DNA from: Alkalicoccobacillus gibsonii
GTDB taxonomy: Bacteria > Bacillota > Bacilli > Bacillales > Bacillaceae_D
DNA: 64,000 nt
NCBI RefSeq assembly: GCF_016798245.1
Contig: NZ_JAEUZA010000004.1
Coordinates: 124,001-188,000 of the forward strand
Reading direction: 5' to 3'
Made by a program: the position numbers and the translations under genes. The notes below the pieces were generated by a model. The model saw only the letters and a program-made list of their open reading frames with translations, was not told where the DNA came from and did no database searches. Positions 19,891-28,042 of the stretch are shown piece by piece (the first letter of the stretch is position 1; every line of letters begins with the position of its first letter).

Positions 19891-21645
19891 ATGCGTAAAA
19901 CAAAGATCGTATGTACAATAGGACCTGCAAGTGAAACAGTAGAAAAACTGGTTCAACTAATTGAAGCGGGAATGAATGTGGCAAGATTGAACTTCTCTCA
20001 TGGAGATTTTGAAGAGCATGGTGCTCGTATTCGTAATATCCGTGAAGCTTCAGAAAAAACTGGAAAAACAGTGGCTATTCTTTTAGATACGAAAGGACCA
20101 GAAATTCGTACTCAAACTCTTGAAGGTGGAGTAGCTGAATTGAAAGCGGGACAAGAGTTAATCGTTTCTATGAAAGAAGTGGTCGGGAACTGCGAAAAGA
20201 TTTCGATTACATATCCGGGTCTAGTAAATGACGTAGAGCCTGGCTCTACCATTCTTTTAGATGATGGTCTAATTGGACTCGAAGTAGTAGAAATTGGGCA
20301 AGATGAGATCAAAACAAAAGTACTTAACAATGGAATTCTAAAAAATAAAAAAGGCTGTAATGTCCCTAATGTAAGTGTAGACTTACCAGGTATAACGGAT
20401 AAGGATGCAGCAGATATTAAATTTGGTATTGAGCAGAATGTAGACTTTGTTGCTGCTTCTTTTGTGCGCAGAGCTTCAGATGTGCTAGAAATCCGCGAAT
20501 TACTAGAGCAAAATGATGCGCATACGATCGGAATTATCCCTAAGATTGAAAATCAAGAGGGTGTCGATAACATTGACGAAATCCTTGAAGTATCTGACGG
20601 TTTAATGGTTGCTCGTGGAGATCTTGGTGTGGAAATTCCAGCCGAAGAAGTACCACTTGTCCAAAAAATGCTTATCAAAAAATGTAATGCCGTTGCAAAG
20701 CCTGTTATTACAGCTACTCAAATGCTTGATTCCATGCAACGTAACCCTCGCCCAACTCGTGCTGAGGCAAGTGACGTAGCAAATGCGATTTTTGATGGTA
20801 CAGATGCCATTATGCTATCAGGTGAAACAGCAGCAGGAGACTATCCTGCAGAAGCTGTACAAACGATGCACAATATCGCGACAAGAACAGAAAAAGCTTT
20901 AAACTATGAAGCGATCCTAAGAAGAAAAACAAAAGAAGCAAAACCGTCTATTACAAGTGCTGTTGGTCAATCCGTTGTATTCACTGCTGAGTCTCTAAAT
21001 GCAGCAGCAATCCTTACAGCTACTGAAAGTGGTTATACAGCTCGAATTGCTTCTAAGTATCGTCCGAAGTCTCCGATTTTGGCTGTTACTGGAAACGAAC
21101 GTGAATATCGCAAGTTAAATCTTGTATGGGGTGTAGAGCCGCTTCTAGGTGAAAGAGCTGGAACAACAGATGAAATGCTTGAATCAACGGTTGAACGAGC
21201 TAGAAAATCTGGACGTATCAATCAAGGCGATCTTGTTGTTATCTCAGCAGGTGTTCCAGTAGGTGAACCTGGTACAACAAACCTCCTTAAGGTACACATT
21301 ATTGGTGAGGTTGTTGCTAAAGGACAAGGAATTGGCCGACGCTCTGCTTCTGGAAAAGTTGTTGTCGCAACAACAGCAGCAGAAGCCAACGAAAAAATGG
21401 TTGAAGGTGCGATCCTTGTTACCTACAGCACAGATAAAGATATGATTCCTGCATTTGAAAAAGCGGCAGCGGTTATTACAGAAGAAGGCGGGTTAACTTC
21501 TCACGCAGCTGTTGTAGGTTTAAACCTTGCTACACCAGTTATTGTAGGTGTTGAAGGAGCCTTGAAATTATTTGTTGATGGTGAAGAAGTCACTGTTGAT
21601 GGAGCACGCGGTGACATTTACAGAGGCCACGCGAGTGTACTATAA
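19891..21645 (+). CDS. pyk: Pyruvate kinase with C-terminal PEP-utilising-like domain
   Basis: 584 residues, the long form typical of Bacilli. Transfers phosphate from PEP to ADP. The TIM-barrel core has [30 protein letters not shown], the catalytic lysine in [12 protein letters not shown] and [16 protein letters not shown]; the B domain lies between about 70 and 170. Residues from about 475 form the extra domain, with [21 protein letters not shown] resembling the phosphohistidine domain of PEP synthase and PTS enzyme I. CAGGAGGAATTT precedes the ATG. Confidence 0.97.
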   Translation: MRKTKIVCTIGPASETVEKLVQLIEAGMNVARLNFSHGDFEEHGARIRNIREASEKTGKTVAILLDTKGPEIRTQTLEGGVAELKAGQELIVSMKEVVGNCEKISITYPGLVNDVEPGSTILLDDGLIGLEVVEIGQDEIKTKVLNNGILKNKKGCNVPNVSVDLPGITDKDAADIKFGIEQNVDFVAASFVRRASDVLEIRELLEQNDAHTIGIIPKIENQEGVDNIDEILEVSDGLMVARGDLGVEIPAEEVPLVQKMLIKKCNAVAKPVITATQMLDSMQRNPRPTRAEASDVANAIFDGTDAIMLSGETAAGDYPAEAVQTMHNIATRTEKALNYEAILRRKTKEAKPSITSAVGQSVVFTAESLNAAAILTATESGYTARIASKYRPKSPILAVTGNEREYRKLNLVWGVEPLLGERAGTTDEMLESTVERARKSGRINQGDLVVISAGVPVGEPGTTNLLKVHIIGEVVAKGQGIGRRSASGKVVVATTAAEANEKMVEGAILVTYSTDKDMIPAFEKAAAVITEEGGLTSHAAVVGLNLATPVIVGVEGALKLFVDGEEVTVDGARGDIYRGHASVL

Positions 21646-21650
21646 TTAAT

Positions 21651-21683
21651 GCTGGAGAAGGATTTCCTTCTCCAGTTTTTTTA
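21651..21683 (+). terminator. Terminator of pfkA-pyk
   Basis: CTGGAGAAGGA and TCCTTCTCCAG form an 11-bp stem around TT, followed by a T run. Confidence 0.94.
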
Positions 21684-21713
21684 TCTCCATTTTTAAATAT
21701 AAGGAGTTTTTAA

Positions 21714-22109
21714 ATGAAAAAATACTTGATAGCTTTAGCGGTTATTATCCCCGCAGTCGAGATTGCAGGGTTTTATTTTATGGTCCAATGGGTTGGCATA
21801 TGGGCCACAGTGGCTCTGATGATAGCGACAAGTCTACTTGGGATTGTACTTGCCCGAAAGGAAGGCTTACAGGCTGTACGTCTAATGAAAATGCAGGCAA
21901 GAAGTGGTCAGCCACCGACTGGCTCTGTAGTAGACGGAATATGCATATTCCTTGGAGCTTTATGTCTGTTTCTTCCAGGGTTCTTTACAGATCTCATAGG
22001 TATTCTACTGTTTCTTCCTTTCTCAAGAGCTGCTGTGAAGGCTCTAGCTGTAAAGTGGATGTATCATCTGTTTCAAAAAGGACAAGTTATTGTTAGAACA
22101 CGTCGATAA
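21714..22109 (+). CDS. fxsA: FxsA family membrane protein
   Basis: 131 residues with hydrophobic segments at about 4-23, 27-48 and 70-100 and a basic C-terminus. The pattern VEIAGFYFMVQWVG, then IATSLLGIVLARKEG and FLGALCLFLPGFFTDLIG is the FxsA signature. In E. coli FxsA (YtfF family name SuzF) affects phage T7 exclusion by F plasmid; the normal role is unknown. ATAAGGAG precedes the ATG. Same position as B. subtilis ytzA, between pyk and ytwI. Confidence 0.92.
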   Translation: MKKYLIALAVIIPAVEIAGFYFMVQWVGIWATVALMIATSLLGIVLARKEGLQAVRLMKMQARSGQPPTGSVVDGICIFLGALCLFLPGFFTDLIGILLFLPFSRAAVKALAVKWMYHLFQKGQVIVRTRR

Positions 22110-22225
22110 AAGTATAATATTCTTACTTTGGTTGGCAGATTCTGCTGTAATCGACAGATATAGCGGAATGAATTAAACTATGATATGATAACTATGAATT
22201 GCTAAGAGGAAAGTTGGATAATACT

Positions 22226-22699
22226 TTGATTTCTCATGCGACCTTGTTTATGTTGATTCTAATGGGGATTGCAATCGTGGCGAAAAATCAGTCGCTATTG
22301 GTTGCTGTTTTATTTTTGCTCGTTGTGAAATGGGTTGGGCTCGGAGATAAACTATTCCCGCTTCTTCAGCAAAAAGGGTTAAATATTGGTGTGACTTTTA
22401 TCACGATTGCTGTGTTAACACCAATCGTAACGGGTGACATCGGGTTTAAACATCTTGCTGAAGCTGCTAAGTCATCATATGCCTGGATTGCGCTCGGCTC
22501 AGGTGTACTTGTTGCGCTAATTGCTGCAAATGGAATAGATCTCTTACAGAATGACCCTCATATCACAGTTGCACTTGTCATTGGAACCATTTTTGCTGTT
22601 GCCGTTCTGAATGGAGTGGCAGTAGGTCCATTAATTGGGGCCGGTGTTGCGTATCTAACAATGAAGGCGGTCACATTTTTTATGAATCTTGGTGGATAA
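22226..22699 (+). CDS. ytwI: YtwI: DUF441 family membrane protein
   Basis: About 157 residues with four to five membrane helices. Typical DUF441 blocks are present: AKNQSLL, GVTFITIAVLTPIVTGDIGF, SSYAWIALGSGVLVALIAANG, NDPHITVALVIGTI and VAVGPLIGAG. Function unknown; it may be a small transporter. The start is uncertain: TTG 22226 aligns with the known N-terminus (ISHATLFMLILMG against FTQANLF in B. subtilis), but AGAGGA lies 15 bases upstream; TTG 22214 or 22199 are alternatives. Confidence 0.85.
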   Translation: MISHATLFMLILMGIAIVAKNQSLLVAVLFLLVVKWVGLGDKLFPLLQQKGLNIGVTFITIAVLTPIVTGDIGFKHLAEAAKSSYAWIALGSGVLVALIAANGIDLLQNDPHITVALVIGTIFAVAVLNGVAVGPLIGAGVAYLTMKAVTFFMNLGG

Positions 22700-22826
22700 T
22701 GTCTAATAATTCGTCAGTTTCATAAAAAATGAAGTCGCTTTTATTGAGCATTAATCACAGTCAAGGTAAGATAAATGGGATTGAATAAGTCAACTTTTAA
22801 TTAGTAATGGTATCTCTAAAATGAAA

Positions 22827-22840
22827 TGAAAGCATTTACT
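22827..22840 (+). promoter_or_regulatory. cre-like CcpA site upstream of citZ
   Basis: TGAAAGCATTTACT differs by two bases from the cre consensus TGWAANCGNTNWCA and closely resembles the known B. subtilis citZ cre (TGTAAGCATTTTCT). A candidate promoter TTGAGC (22744-22749), 17-base spacer and TAAGAT (22767-22772) would place the site about 50 bases after the transcription start, fitting repression by roadblock. Confidence 0.6.
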
Positions 22841-22880
22841 TTTTAGTACATTAAAGTTTGATTAAAAAGGGGAGATCTGC

Positions 22881-23996
22881 GTGACTACTACAAAAGGTTT
22901 AGAAGGTATTGTAGCTACAACGTCTAGTGTAAGTTCAATTATTGATGATGTTTTAACGTATCAAGGCTATGACATTAACGATTTGACTGAACATGCTAGT
23001 TTCGAAGAAGTTGTCTATATTCTTTGGAACGGTCGATTACCAAATCAAGATGAACTAAAAGATTTCTCAAATGAACTTGCTCAATACGCGGAAGTACCAG
23101 AACAAGTAATTGATCAATTAAAAGCCTTACCTTTAGATAAGGTTCATCCCATGGCTGTTTTACGTACAGCGATTTCAACACTTGGATTGTACGATCCAGA
23201 TGCGGACAAGATGGATGAGGAAGCAAATCGTACAAAAGCATTGCGTATTCAGGCTCAAATTCCAACGATTGTGACAGCGTTTTCTAGAATCCGCCAAGGC
23301 AAGGAGCCTGTTAAGCCGAATTCGGATTTAAGCTTTGCTGCTAATTTCCTTTACATGCTTAAAGGGGAAGAGCCAAATGACTTAGAGGTCACTGCTTTCA
23401 ACAAAGCCCTTGTTTTACATGCGGACCACGAATTAAACGCTTCTACTTTTACTGCTCGCGTCTGTGTTGCAACGCTATCTGATGTTTATTCAGGTATCAC
23501 TGCAGCAATCGGTGCTCTAAAAGGACCTCTACATGGTGGAGCCAACGAAGCAGTTATGAAAATGCTTTCTGAGATTGGCGATGTAGAACAAGTAGAGTCA
23601 TATATTAAGAACGCGTTCGATAATAAAGAAAAGATTATGGGATTCGGACATCGTGTTTACAAAAATGGTGATCCACGCGCGAAGTTTTTGCGTGATATGT
23701 CTAAGCAGTTAACGGACACTACAGGAGAATCAAAGTGGTATGATATGTCGGTACGTATCGAAGAACTCGTAACCAATGAAAAAGGTCTTCTTCCAAATGT
23801 AGACTTTTATTCTGCGAGTGTTTATCATAGTTTAGGAATCGATCATGATTTGTTTACTCCAATTTTTGCGATTAGTCGCACATCAGGATGGACAGCTCAT
23901 ATTCTTGAACAATATGCAAATAACCGTTTAATTCGTCCAAGAGCTGAATACGTTGGACCTGGCAAGCAAGAATTTGTTCCTTTAGAGCAACGTTAA
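22881..23996 (+). CDS. citZ: Citrate synthase
   Basis: 371 residues, the short type II-like form of Gram-positives. Condenses oxaloacetate and acetyl-CoA. The catalytic residues fall in LHGGANEAVMKML (His), GFGHRVYKNGDPRAK (His) and the NVDFYSASVYHSLGI region (Asp). The start is GTG, 12 bases after GGGGAGA. First gene of citZ-icd-mdh, in the same order as B. subtilis. Confidence 0.97.
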   Translation: MTTTKGLEGIVATTSSVSSIIDDVLTYQGYDINDLTEHASFEEVVYILWNGRLPNQDELKDFSNELAQYAEVPEQVIDQLKALPLDKVHPMAVLRTAISTLGLYDPDADKMDEEANRTKALRIQAQIPTIVTAFSRIRQGKEPVKPNSDLSFAANFLYMLKGEEPNDLEVTAFNKALVLHADHELNASTFTARVCVATLSDVYSGITAAIGALKGPLHGGANEAVMKMLSEIGDVEQVESYIKNAFDNKEKIMGFGHRVYKNGDPRAKFLRDMSKQLTDTTGESKWYDMSVRIEELVTNEKGLLPNVDFYSASVYHSLGIDHDLFTPIFAISRTSGWTAHILEQYANNRLIRPRAEYVGPGKQEFVPLEQR

Positions 23997-24008
23997 TCAC
24001 GGTGTTAC

Positions 24009-24026
24009 AGGAGGGGAACCCCTCCT
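24009..24026 (+). other. Perfect GC-rich hairpin between citZ and icd
   Basis: AGGAGGGG-AA-CCCCTCCT is an eight-base-pair palindrome about 13 bases after the citZ stop, in an AT-rich gap of 95 bases. It has no immediate T run. It could protect the citZ 3' end or attenuate expression of icd and mdh. Function is inference. Confidence 0.6.
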
Positions 24027-24091
24027 AGTACATATAATTTTCAGTATGTCCGATCAATGCATCGGTCAAAACTTTTCAGGAGGTCTATATT

Positions 24092-25363
24092 ATGTCTAGT
24101 GGAGAGATTATTAAAGTAAACAATGGTGTGTTGGATGTACCTAATGAGCCAATTATCCCTTATATCGAAGGAGATGGAATTGGTCCTGATATCTGGGCGG
24201 CAGCTTCTCGCGTATTAGATGCTGCAGTTGAAAAAGCATATAACGGCGAAAAGAAAATTGTATGGAAAGAAATTTTAGCGGGTGAAAAAGCGTTTAATGA
24301 AACAGGTAGCTGGCTACCAGAAGAAACGCTTGATGCCGTTCGTGAATACTTAATTGCAATTAAAGGACCTTTAACGACTCCAGTTGGTGGCGGAATTCGT
24401 TCTTTAAACGTAGCACTTAGACAAGAGCTTGATCTTTATACTTGCTTACGCCCAGTTCGTTATTTTGACGGAGTACCTTCTCCAGTTAAACGTCCTGAAG
24501 AAGTGGACATGGTTATTTTCCGTGAAAACTCTGAAGATATCTATGCTGGAATTGAGTATCAAGAAGGATCAGATGAAGTGAAAAAGCTGATCGAATTCTT
24601 AAAAAATGAAATGGGTGCTAAGAAAATTCGTTTCCCTGAAACATCAGGTATCGGAATTAAGCCTGTTTCTAAAGAAGGAACGGAGCGCTTAGTTCGTGCA
24701 GCTATTGATTATGCTCTAACTGAAGGACGTAAGAGTGTAACGCTTGTTCATAAAGGAAACATTATGAAGTTCACTGAAGGCGCATTTAAAACGTGGGGTT
24801 ACGAGCTTGCTGAACGTGAGTATGGTGATAAAGTATTTACATGGGCTCAATATGATAAGATCGTAGAAGCAGAAGGAAGAGAAGCTGCAGATAAAGCACA
24901 ATCTGAAGCTGAAGCTGCAGGTAAGATTGTCGTAAAAGATTCAATTGCTGATATCTTCTTACAACAAATCCTTACTCGTCCTAAAGAGTTTGATGTTGTA
25001 GCAACAATGAACTTAAACGGAGATTACATCTCTGATGCACTAGCTGCACAAGTTGGTGGAATTGGTATTGCTCCAGGAGCAAACATCAACTATGACACAG
25101 GACATGCTATCTTTGAAGCAACTCACGGAACAGCACCTAAGTATGCTGGTCTAGATAAAGTGAACCCATCCTCTGTTCTATTATCAGGAGAGCTATTACT
25201 TCGCCACTTAAACTGGAACGAAGCTGCTGATCTGATCATGAACTCTATGGATAAGACAATTGCTAGTAAGGTTGTAACGTATGACTTCGCTAGACTGATG
25301 GATGGTGCAACTGAGGTATCTTGCTCAGGCTTTGCAGATGAATTAATTAAAAACCTCTCATAA
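24092..25363 (+). CDS. icd: NADP-dependent isocitrate dehydrogenase
   Basis: 423 residues; oxidises isocitrate to 2-oxoglutarate and CO2. Substrate-binding serine and arginines lie in [18 protein letters not shown], the metal-binding aspartates in [17 protein letters not shown] and surroundings, and [14 protein letters not shown] marks the N-terminus. The cofactor-site lysine/tyrosine pattern near [15 protein letters not shown] fits NADP. CAGGAGGTC precedes the ATG. Second gene of the TCA operon. Confidence 0.97.
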   Translation: MSSGEIIKVNNGVLDVPNEPIIPYIEGDGIGPDIWAAASRVLDAAVEKAYNGEKKIVWKEILAGEKAFNETGSWLPEETLDAVREYLIAIKGPLTTPVGGGIRSLNVALRQELDLYTCLRPVRYFDGVPSPVKRPEEVDMVIFRENSEDIYAGIEYQEGSDEVKKLIEFLKNEMGAKKIRFPETSGIGIKPVSKEGTERLVRAAIDYALTEGRKSVTLVHKGNIMKFTEGAFKTWGYELAEREYGDKVFTWAQYDKIVEAEGREAADKAQSEAEAAGKIVVKDSIADIFLQQILTRPKEFDVVATMNLNGDYISDALAAQVGGIGIAPGANINYDTGHAIFEATHGTAPKYAGLDKVNPSSVLLSGELLLRHLNWNEAADLIMNSMDKTIASKVVTYDFARLMDGATEVSCSGFADELIKNLS

Positions 25364-25407
25364 TTTGCAGAGAACCAGATGATATCGAGTAAAGGAGTGG
25401 ACAGCAA

Positions 25408-26352
25408 ATGGCTATTAAACGCAGAAAGATCTCAGTAGTTGGTGGAGGCTTTACAGGAGCCACAACCGCTTTAATGGTTGCTCAGAAAGAACTGGGAGAT
25501 GTGGTTCTTGTAGATATTCCAAACATGGAAGGACCAACTAAAGGGAAAGCGTTAGATATGTTTGAATCAACGCCAGTTCAAGGGACAGATGCAAAGATTA
25601 CTGGTACATCAAGCTACGAAGATACAAAGGACTCTGATGTGGTTGTTATTACAGCTGGTATCGCTCGTAAACCGGGCATGAGTCGTGATGATCTTGTTAG
25701 TACGAATGCCGGTATCATGAAATCTGTGACAAAAGAAGTTGTAAAACACTCACCTAATTGCTTTATCATCGTACTTACGAATCCGGCAGATGCCATGACC
25801 TATACGGTTTATAAGGAATCTGGTTTCCCGAAAAACCGTGTGATTGGTCAATCTGGAGTGCTTGATACGGCACGATTCCGTACATTTATTGCAGAGGAGT
25901 TAAACATCTCTGTTGAAGACATTACTGGATTTGTGTTAGGTGGCCATGGAGACGACATGGTGCCATTGATTCGCTATTCGGCAGCTGGTGGCGTTCCACT
26001 TCAAAGCTTACTTTCTGAGGAGCGTATCAACGAAATTGTTGAGCGTACTCGTAAAGGCGGCGGAGAGATTGTCGGGTTGCTTGGAAATGGCAGTGCATAC
26101 TATGCACCGGCCGCTTCTCTAACTCAAATGGTGGAGGCGATCCTAAAAGATAAGAAGCGAGTGTTACCAACAATCGCTTATCTTGAAGGGGAGTATGGTT
26201 ACGACGATCTTTATCTCGGAGTCCCAACCATTCTTGGTGGAGACGGAATTGAAAAGATCATCGAACTAGACCTTACAGAGGACGAGAAAAACCAACTAGA
26301 TCGCTCAGCAGACTCTGTTCGAAACGTAATGGAAGCTCTGCCAAACGAATAA
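25408..26352 (+). CDS. mdh: Malate dehydrogenase (LDH-like family)
   Basis: 314 residues; interconverts malate and oxaloacetate with NAD. Rossmann loop [16 protein letters not shown]-specific aspartate in [11 protein letters not shown], substrate-binding [13 protein letters not shown] (Arg of MSR marks malate rather than lactate), [11 protein letters not shown] and the catalytic histidine in [22 protein letters not shown] precedes the ATG. Last gene of citZ-icd-mdh; a strong terminator follows, and then the longest non-coding region in the window. Confidence 0.97.
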   Translation: MAIKRRKISVVGGGFTGATTALMVAQKELGDVVLVDIPNMEGPTKGKALDMFESTPVQGTDAKITGTSSYEDTKDSDVVVITAGIARKPGMSRDDLVSTNAGIMKSVTKEVVKHSPNCFIIVLTNPADAMTYTVYKESGFPKNRVIGQSGVLDTARFRTFIAEELNISVEDITGFVLGGHGDDMVPLIRYSAAGGVPLQSLLSEERINEIVERTRKGGGEIVGLLGNGSAYYAPAASLTQMVEAILKDKKRVLPTIAYLEGEYGYDDLYLGVPTILGGDGIEKIIELDLTEDEKNQLDRSADSVRNVMEALPNE

Positions 26353-26359
26353 TTAATAC

Positions 26360-26396
26360 AAAAACAAGCCACGCTTCTGTGTGGCTTGTTTTTTGC
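26360..26396 (+). terminator. Terminator of citZ-icd-mdh
   Basis: ACAAGCCAC and GTGGCTTGT form the stem around GCTTCTGT, with A before and six T after. Confidence 0.93.
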
Positions 26397-26442
26397 ATTC
26401 GTATTTCGAATAGGGAGTAGAATCATAATGGGAGACCCTGAC

Positions 26443-26563
26443 ACCGCTACCGGAATGGCTGGCACGCTTTCCTAGGGAGGGCGTTGAACTAACCTGGCAT
26501 TCGCCATATCATTTCAACCTTGCCCTTAAATCCCTTAGGAGTCGGCCTGCCATTCCGTCCGCT
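26443..26563 (-). repeat. Foldback repeat, subtype 1, copy E
   Basis: A roughly 120-base imperfect palindrome between mdh and phoP, in a 970-base gap with no gene. The outer stem is GGAATGGC with GCCATTCC, a middle stem CCTAGGGA with TCCCTTAGG, and an inner hairpin TGGC-ATTC-GCCA. The ends read CCGCTACC and GTCCGC. Copies F and G share the plan, with compensated base changes. Orientation is assigned so that GACTCCTA ... GTAGCGGA is plus. Function unknown. Confidence 0.85.
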
Positions 26564-26783
26564 AGTTGGTGGGGTGCTGTAAAATTCTTTTCTTATCAAT
26601 AGGTTTAAAAGCAAGTTGGAAAATGTTTCAGCTAAGCTTGTTGGTTTTAACGTTAATAATTTTTCAGTTCATGTTCCAACACAGAGCGAACAATAGAAGG
26701 TAGCTGTTTTTTTGAAGATAGAACAAGAAGACTCAAGACTAACTCATGAATTTTGTAATTAAAATTAAAGAAAAAGTGTGTGA

Positions 26784-26889
26784 CCCGCTCCCGGGAAGGG
26801 GGACGTTGAACTAAAACTGGCTAATCGCCAGTTATTATTTCAACCCTGCCCTTTCACCCTTCAGGAGTCAGCCGCCCTTCCCGTCCGCT
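26784..26889 (-). repeat. Foldback repeat, subtype 1, copy F (internally deleted)
   Basis: Same element in the same orientation as copy E, 220 bases further on. Outer stem GGGAAGGG with CCCTTCCC, inner hairpin AACTGGC with GCCAGTT. About 15-18 bases of the 5' middle-stem arm present in copies E and G (CGCTTTCCTAGGGA) are missing, so the copy is about 105 bases. The 220 bases between E and F are AT-rich with no gene or motif I recognise. Confidence 0.8.
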
Positions 26890-26990
26890 TTATGTGGAGG
26901 TTAATCTTTGGTGCAGCTTGTCCATTAAAAAAGATTCAAGAAAATCTAATTCTTTAATCTAAGTCTATCCAAAGATTTTTTACATAAACG

Positions 26991-27110
26991 AGCGGACAGA
27001 ATAGCCGGCCGACTCCTAAGGGACTAAAAGGCAGAGGTGAAATGAATTGGCGCCAGCCAATTTAGTTCAGCGCCTTCCCTAGGAAAGCGTGCCGGCTATT
27101 CTGGTAGCGG
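26991..27110 (+). repeat. Foldback repeat, subtype 1, copy G (inverted)
   Basis: Reverse-complement copy of E: ends GCGGAC and GTAGCGG, outer stem AGAATAGCCGGC with GCCGGCTATTCT (on its other strand), middle stem CCTAGGGA with TCCCTTAGG, inner hairpin ATTGGC with GCCAAT. With E it makes a long inverted repeat of about 120-base arms flanking 430 bases that contain F. The remaining 210 bases to phoP are AT-rich and should carry the phoPR promoter (TATACT near 27260 is a possible -10). Confidence 0.85.
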
Positions 27111-27322
27111 ATAAAATGCACGTAACATCAATTTTCCTGTAGCAATTTTTTGTTTTTAGCTTTTTGTACTCCGACTAAATATCTTAAACTCTTGTAAGCT
27201 CATCGAAGCATTTATTAACTCATGTAAAGATTATCGCAAATGTTTGAATGAAATTTGTTATACTACATGTAAATAGAGAGAAGACTGTTCAATTAAAATA
27301 TAAGGAGTGTAGGGTATCCTTT

Positions 27323-28042
27323 ATGGGAAAACGACTTTTAGTAGTAGATGATGAGGAATCAATTGTAACGTTACTCCAATTTAATCTTGAACAGGCAGGG
27401 TACGAAGTTGAAACAGCAAAAGATGGAGCAGAAGGGCTTGAGCTAGCAAAACAACAGCCATTTGATCTAATCGTGCTTGATTTGATGCTACCCGAAATGG
27501 ATGGAATTGATGTGTGCAAACAACTCCGCATCAGCAAAGTGCAAACACCTATTCTAATGCTAACAGCAAAGGACGATGAATTTGATAAGGTGTTAGGTCT
27601 TGAACTGGGTGCGGATGACTATATGACAAAGCCGTTTAGTCCAAGAGAGGTTGTGGCTAGAATACGTGCCATTCTGCGGAGAGCGGCCCAAGCGAATCAG
27701 CAACCACAATCAACTGAGGATGTTTCTGAGATGATTCGAATTGGAGAGGTTGATATCTTTCCGGAGAATTATGAAGTGAACTGCAGGGGACAAGCGTTAT
27801 CATTAACACCAAAAGAATTTGAACTGCTATTATATCTTGCAAATCATAAAGGTCGAGTACTTACTCGAGATCAATTACTTAATGCAGTCTGGGACTACGA
27901 GTTTGTAGGAGATACTCGTATTGTGGATGTCCACATCAGTCACTTGCGAGAAAAAATTGAACCTAATACAAAGAAACCCGTTTATATTAAAACGATCCGC
28001 GGCTTAGGCTACAAAATGGAAGAACCGTTGTTAGATGCATAA
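27323..28042 (+). CDS. phoP: PhoP phosphate-response regulator
   Basis: 239 residues, OmpR/PhoB-type. Receiver domain with VVDDEES at the N-terminus, phospho-acceptor Asp53 in LIVLDLMLPEMDG, and LTAKDDEFDKVLGLELGADDY, which is nearly identical to B. subtilis PhoP. The C-terminal winged helix runs from about residue 140 (LTPKEFELLLYLANHKGRVL ... DTRIVDVHISHLR). I chose ATG 27323 from the family N-terminus (MGKRLLVV); AAGGAG is 15 bases away and a weaker AGGG is closer, so initiation may be modest. It overlaps phoR by eight bases. Confidence 0.95.
   Translation: MGKRLLVVDDEESIVTLLQFNLEQAGYEVETAKDGAEGLELAKQQPFDLIVLDLMLPEMDGIDVCKQLRISKVQTPILMLTAKDDEFDKVLGLELGADDYMTKPFSPREVVARIRAILRRAAQANQQPQSTEDVSEMIRIGEVDIFPENYEVNCRGQALSLTPKEFELLLYLANHKGRVLTRDQLLNAVWDYEFVGDTRIVDVHISHLREKIEPNTKKPVYIKTIRGLGYKMEEPLLDA

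Noticed and set aside
26443-27110. Transposon or insertion sequence bounded by inverted repeats E and G
   Set aside because: No transposase or any gene lies inside, no target duplication is evident, and a third copy sits inside the same gap; dispersed foldback repeats are the simpler reading.
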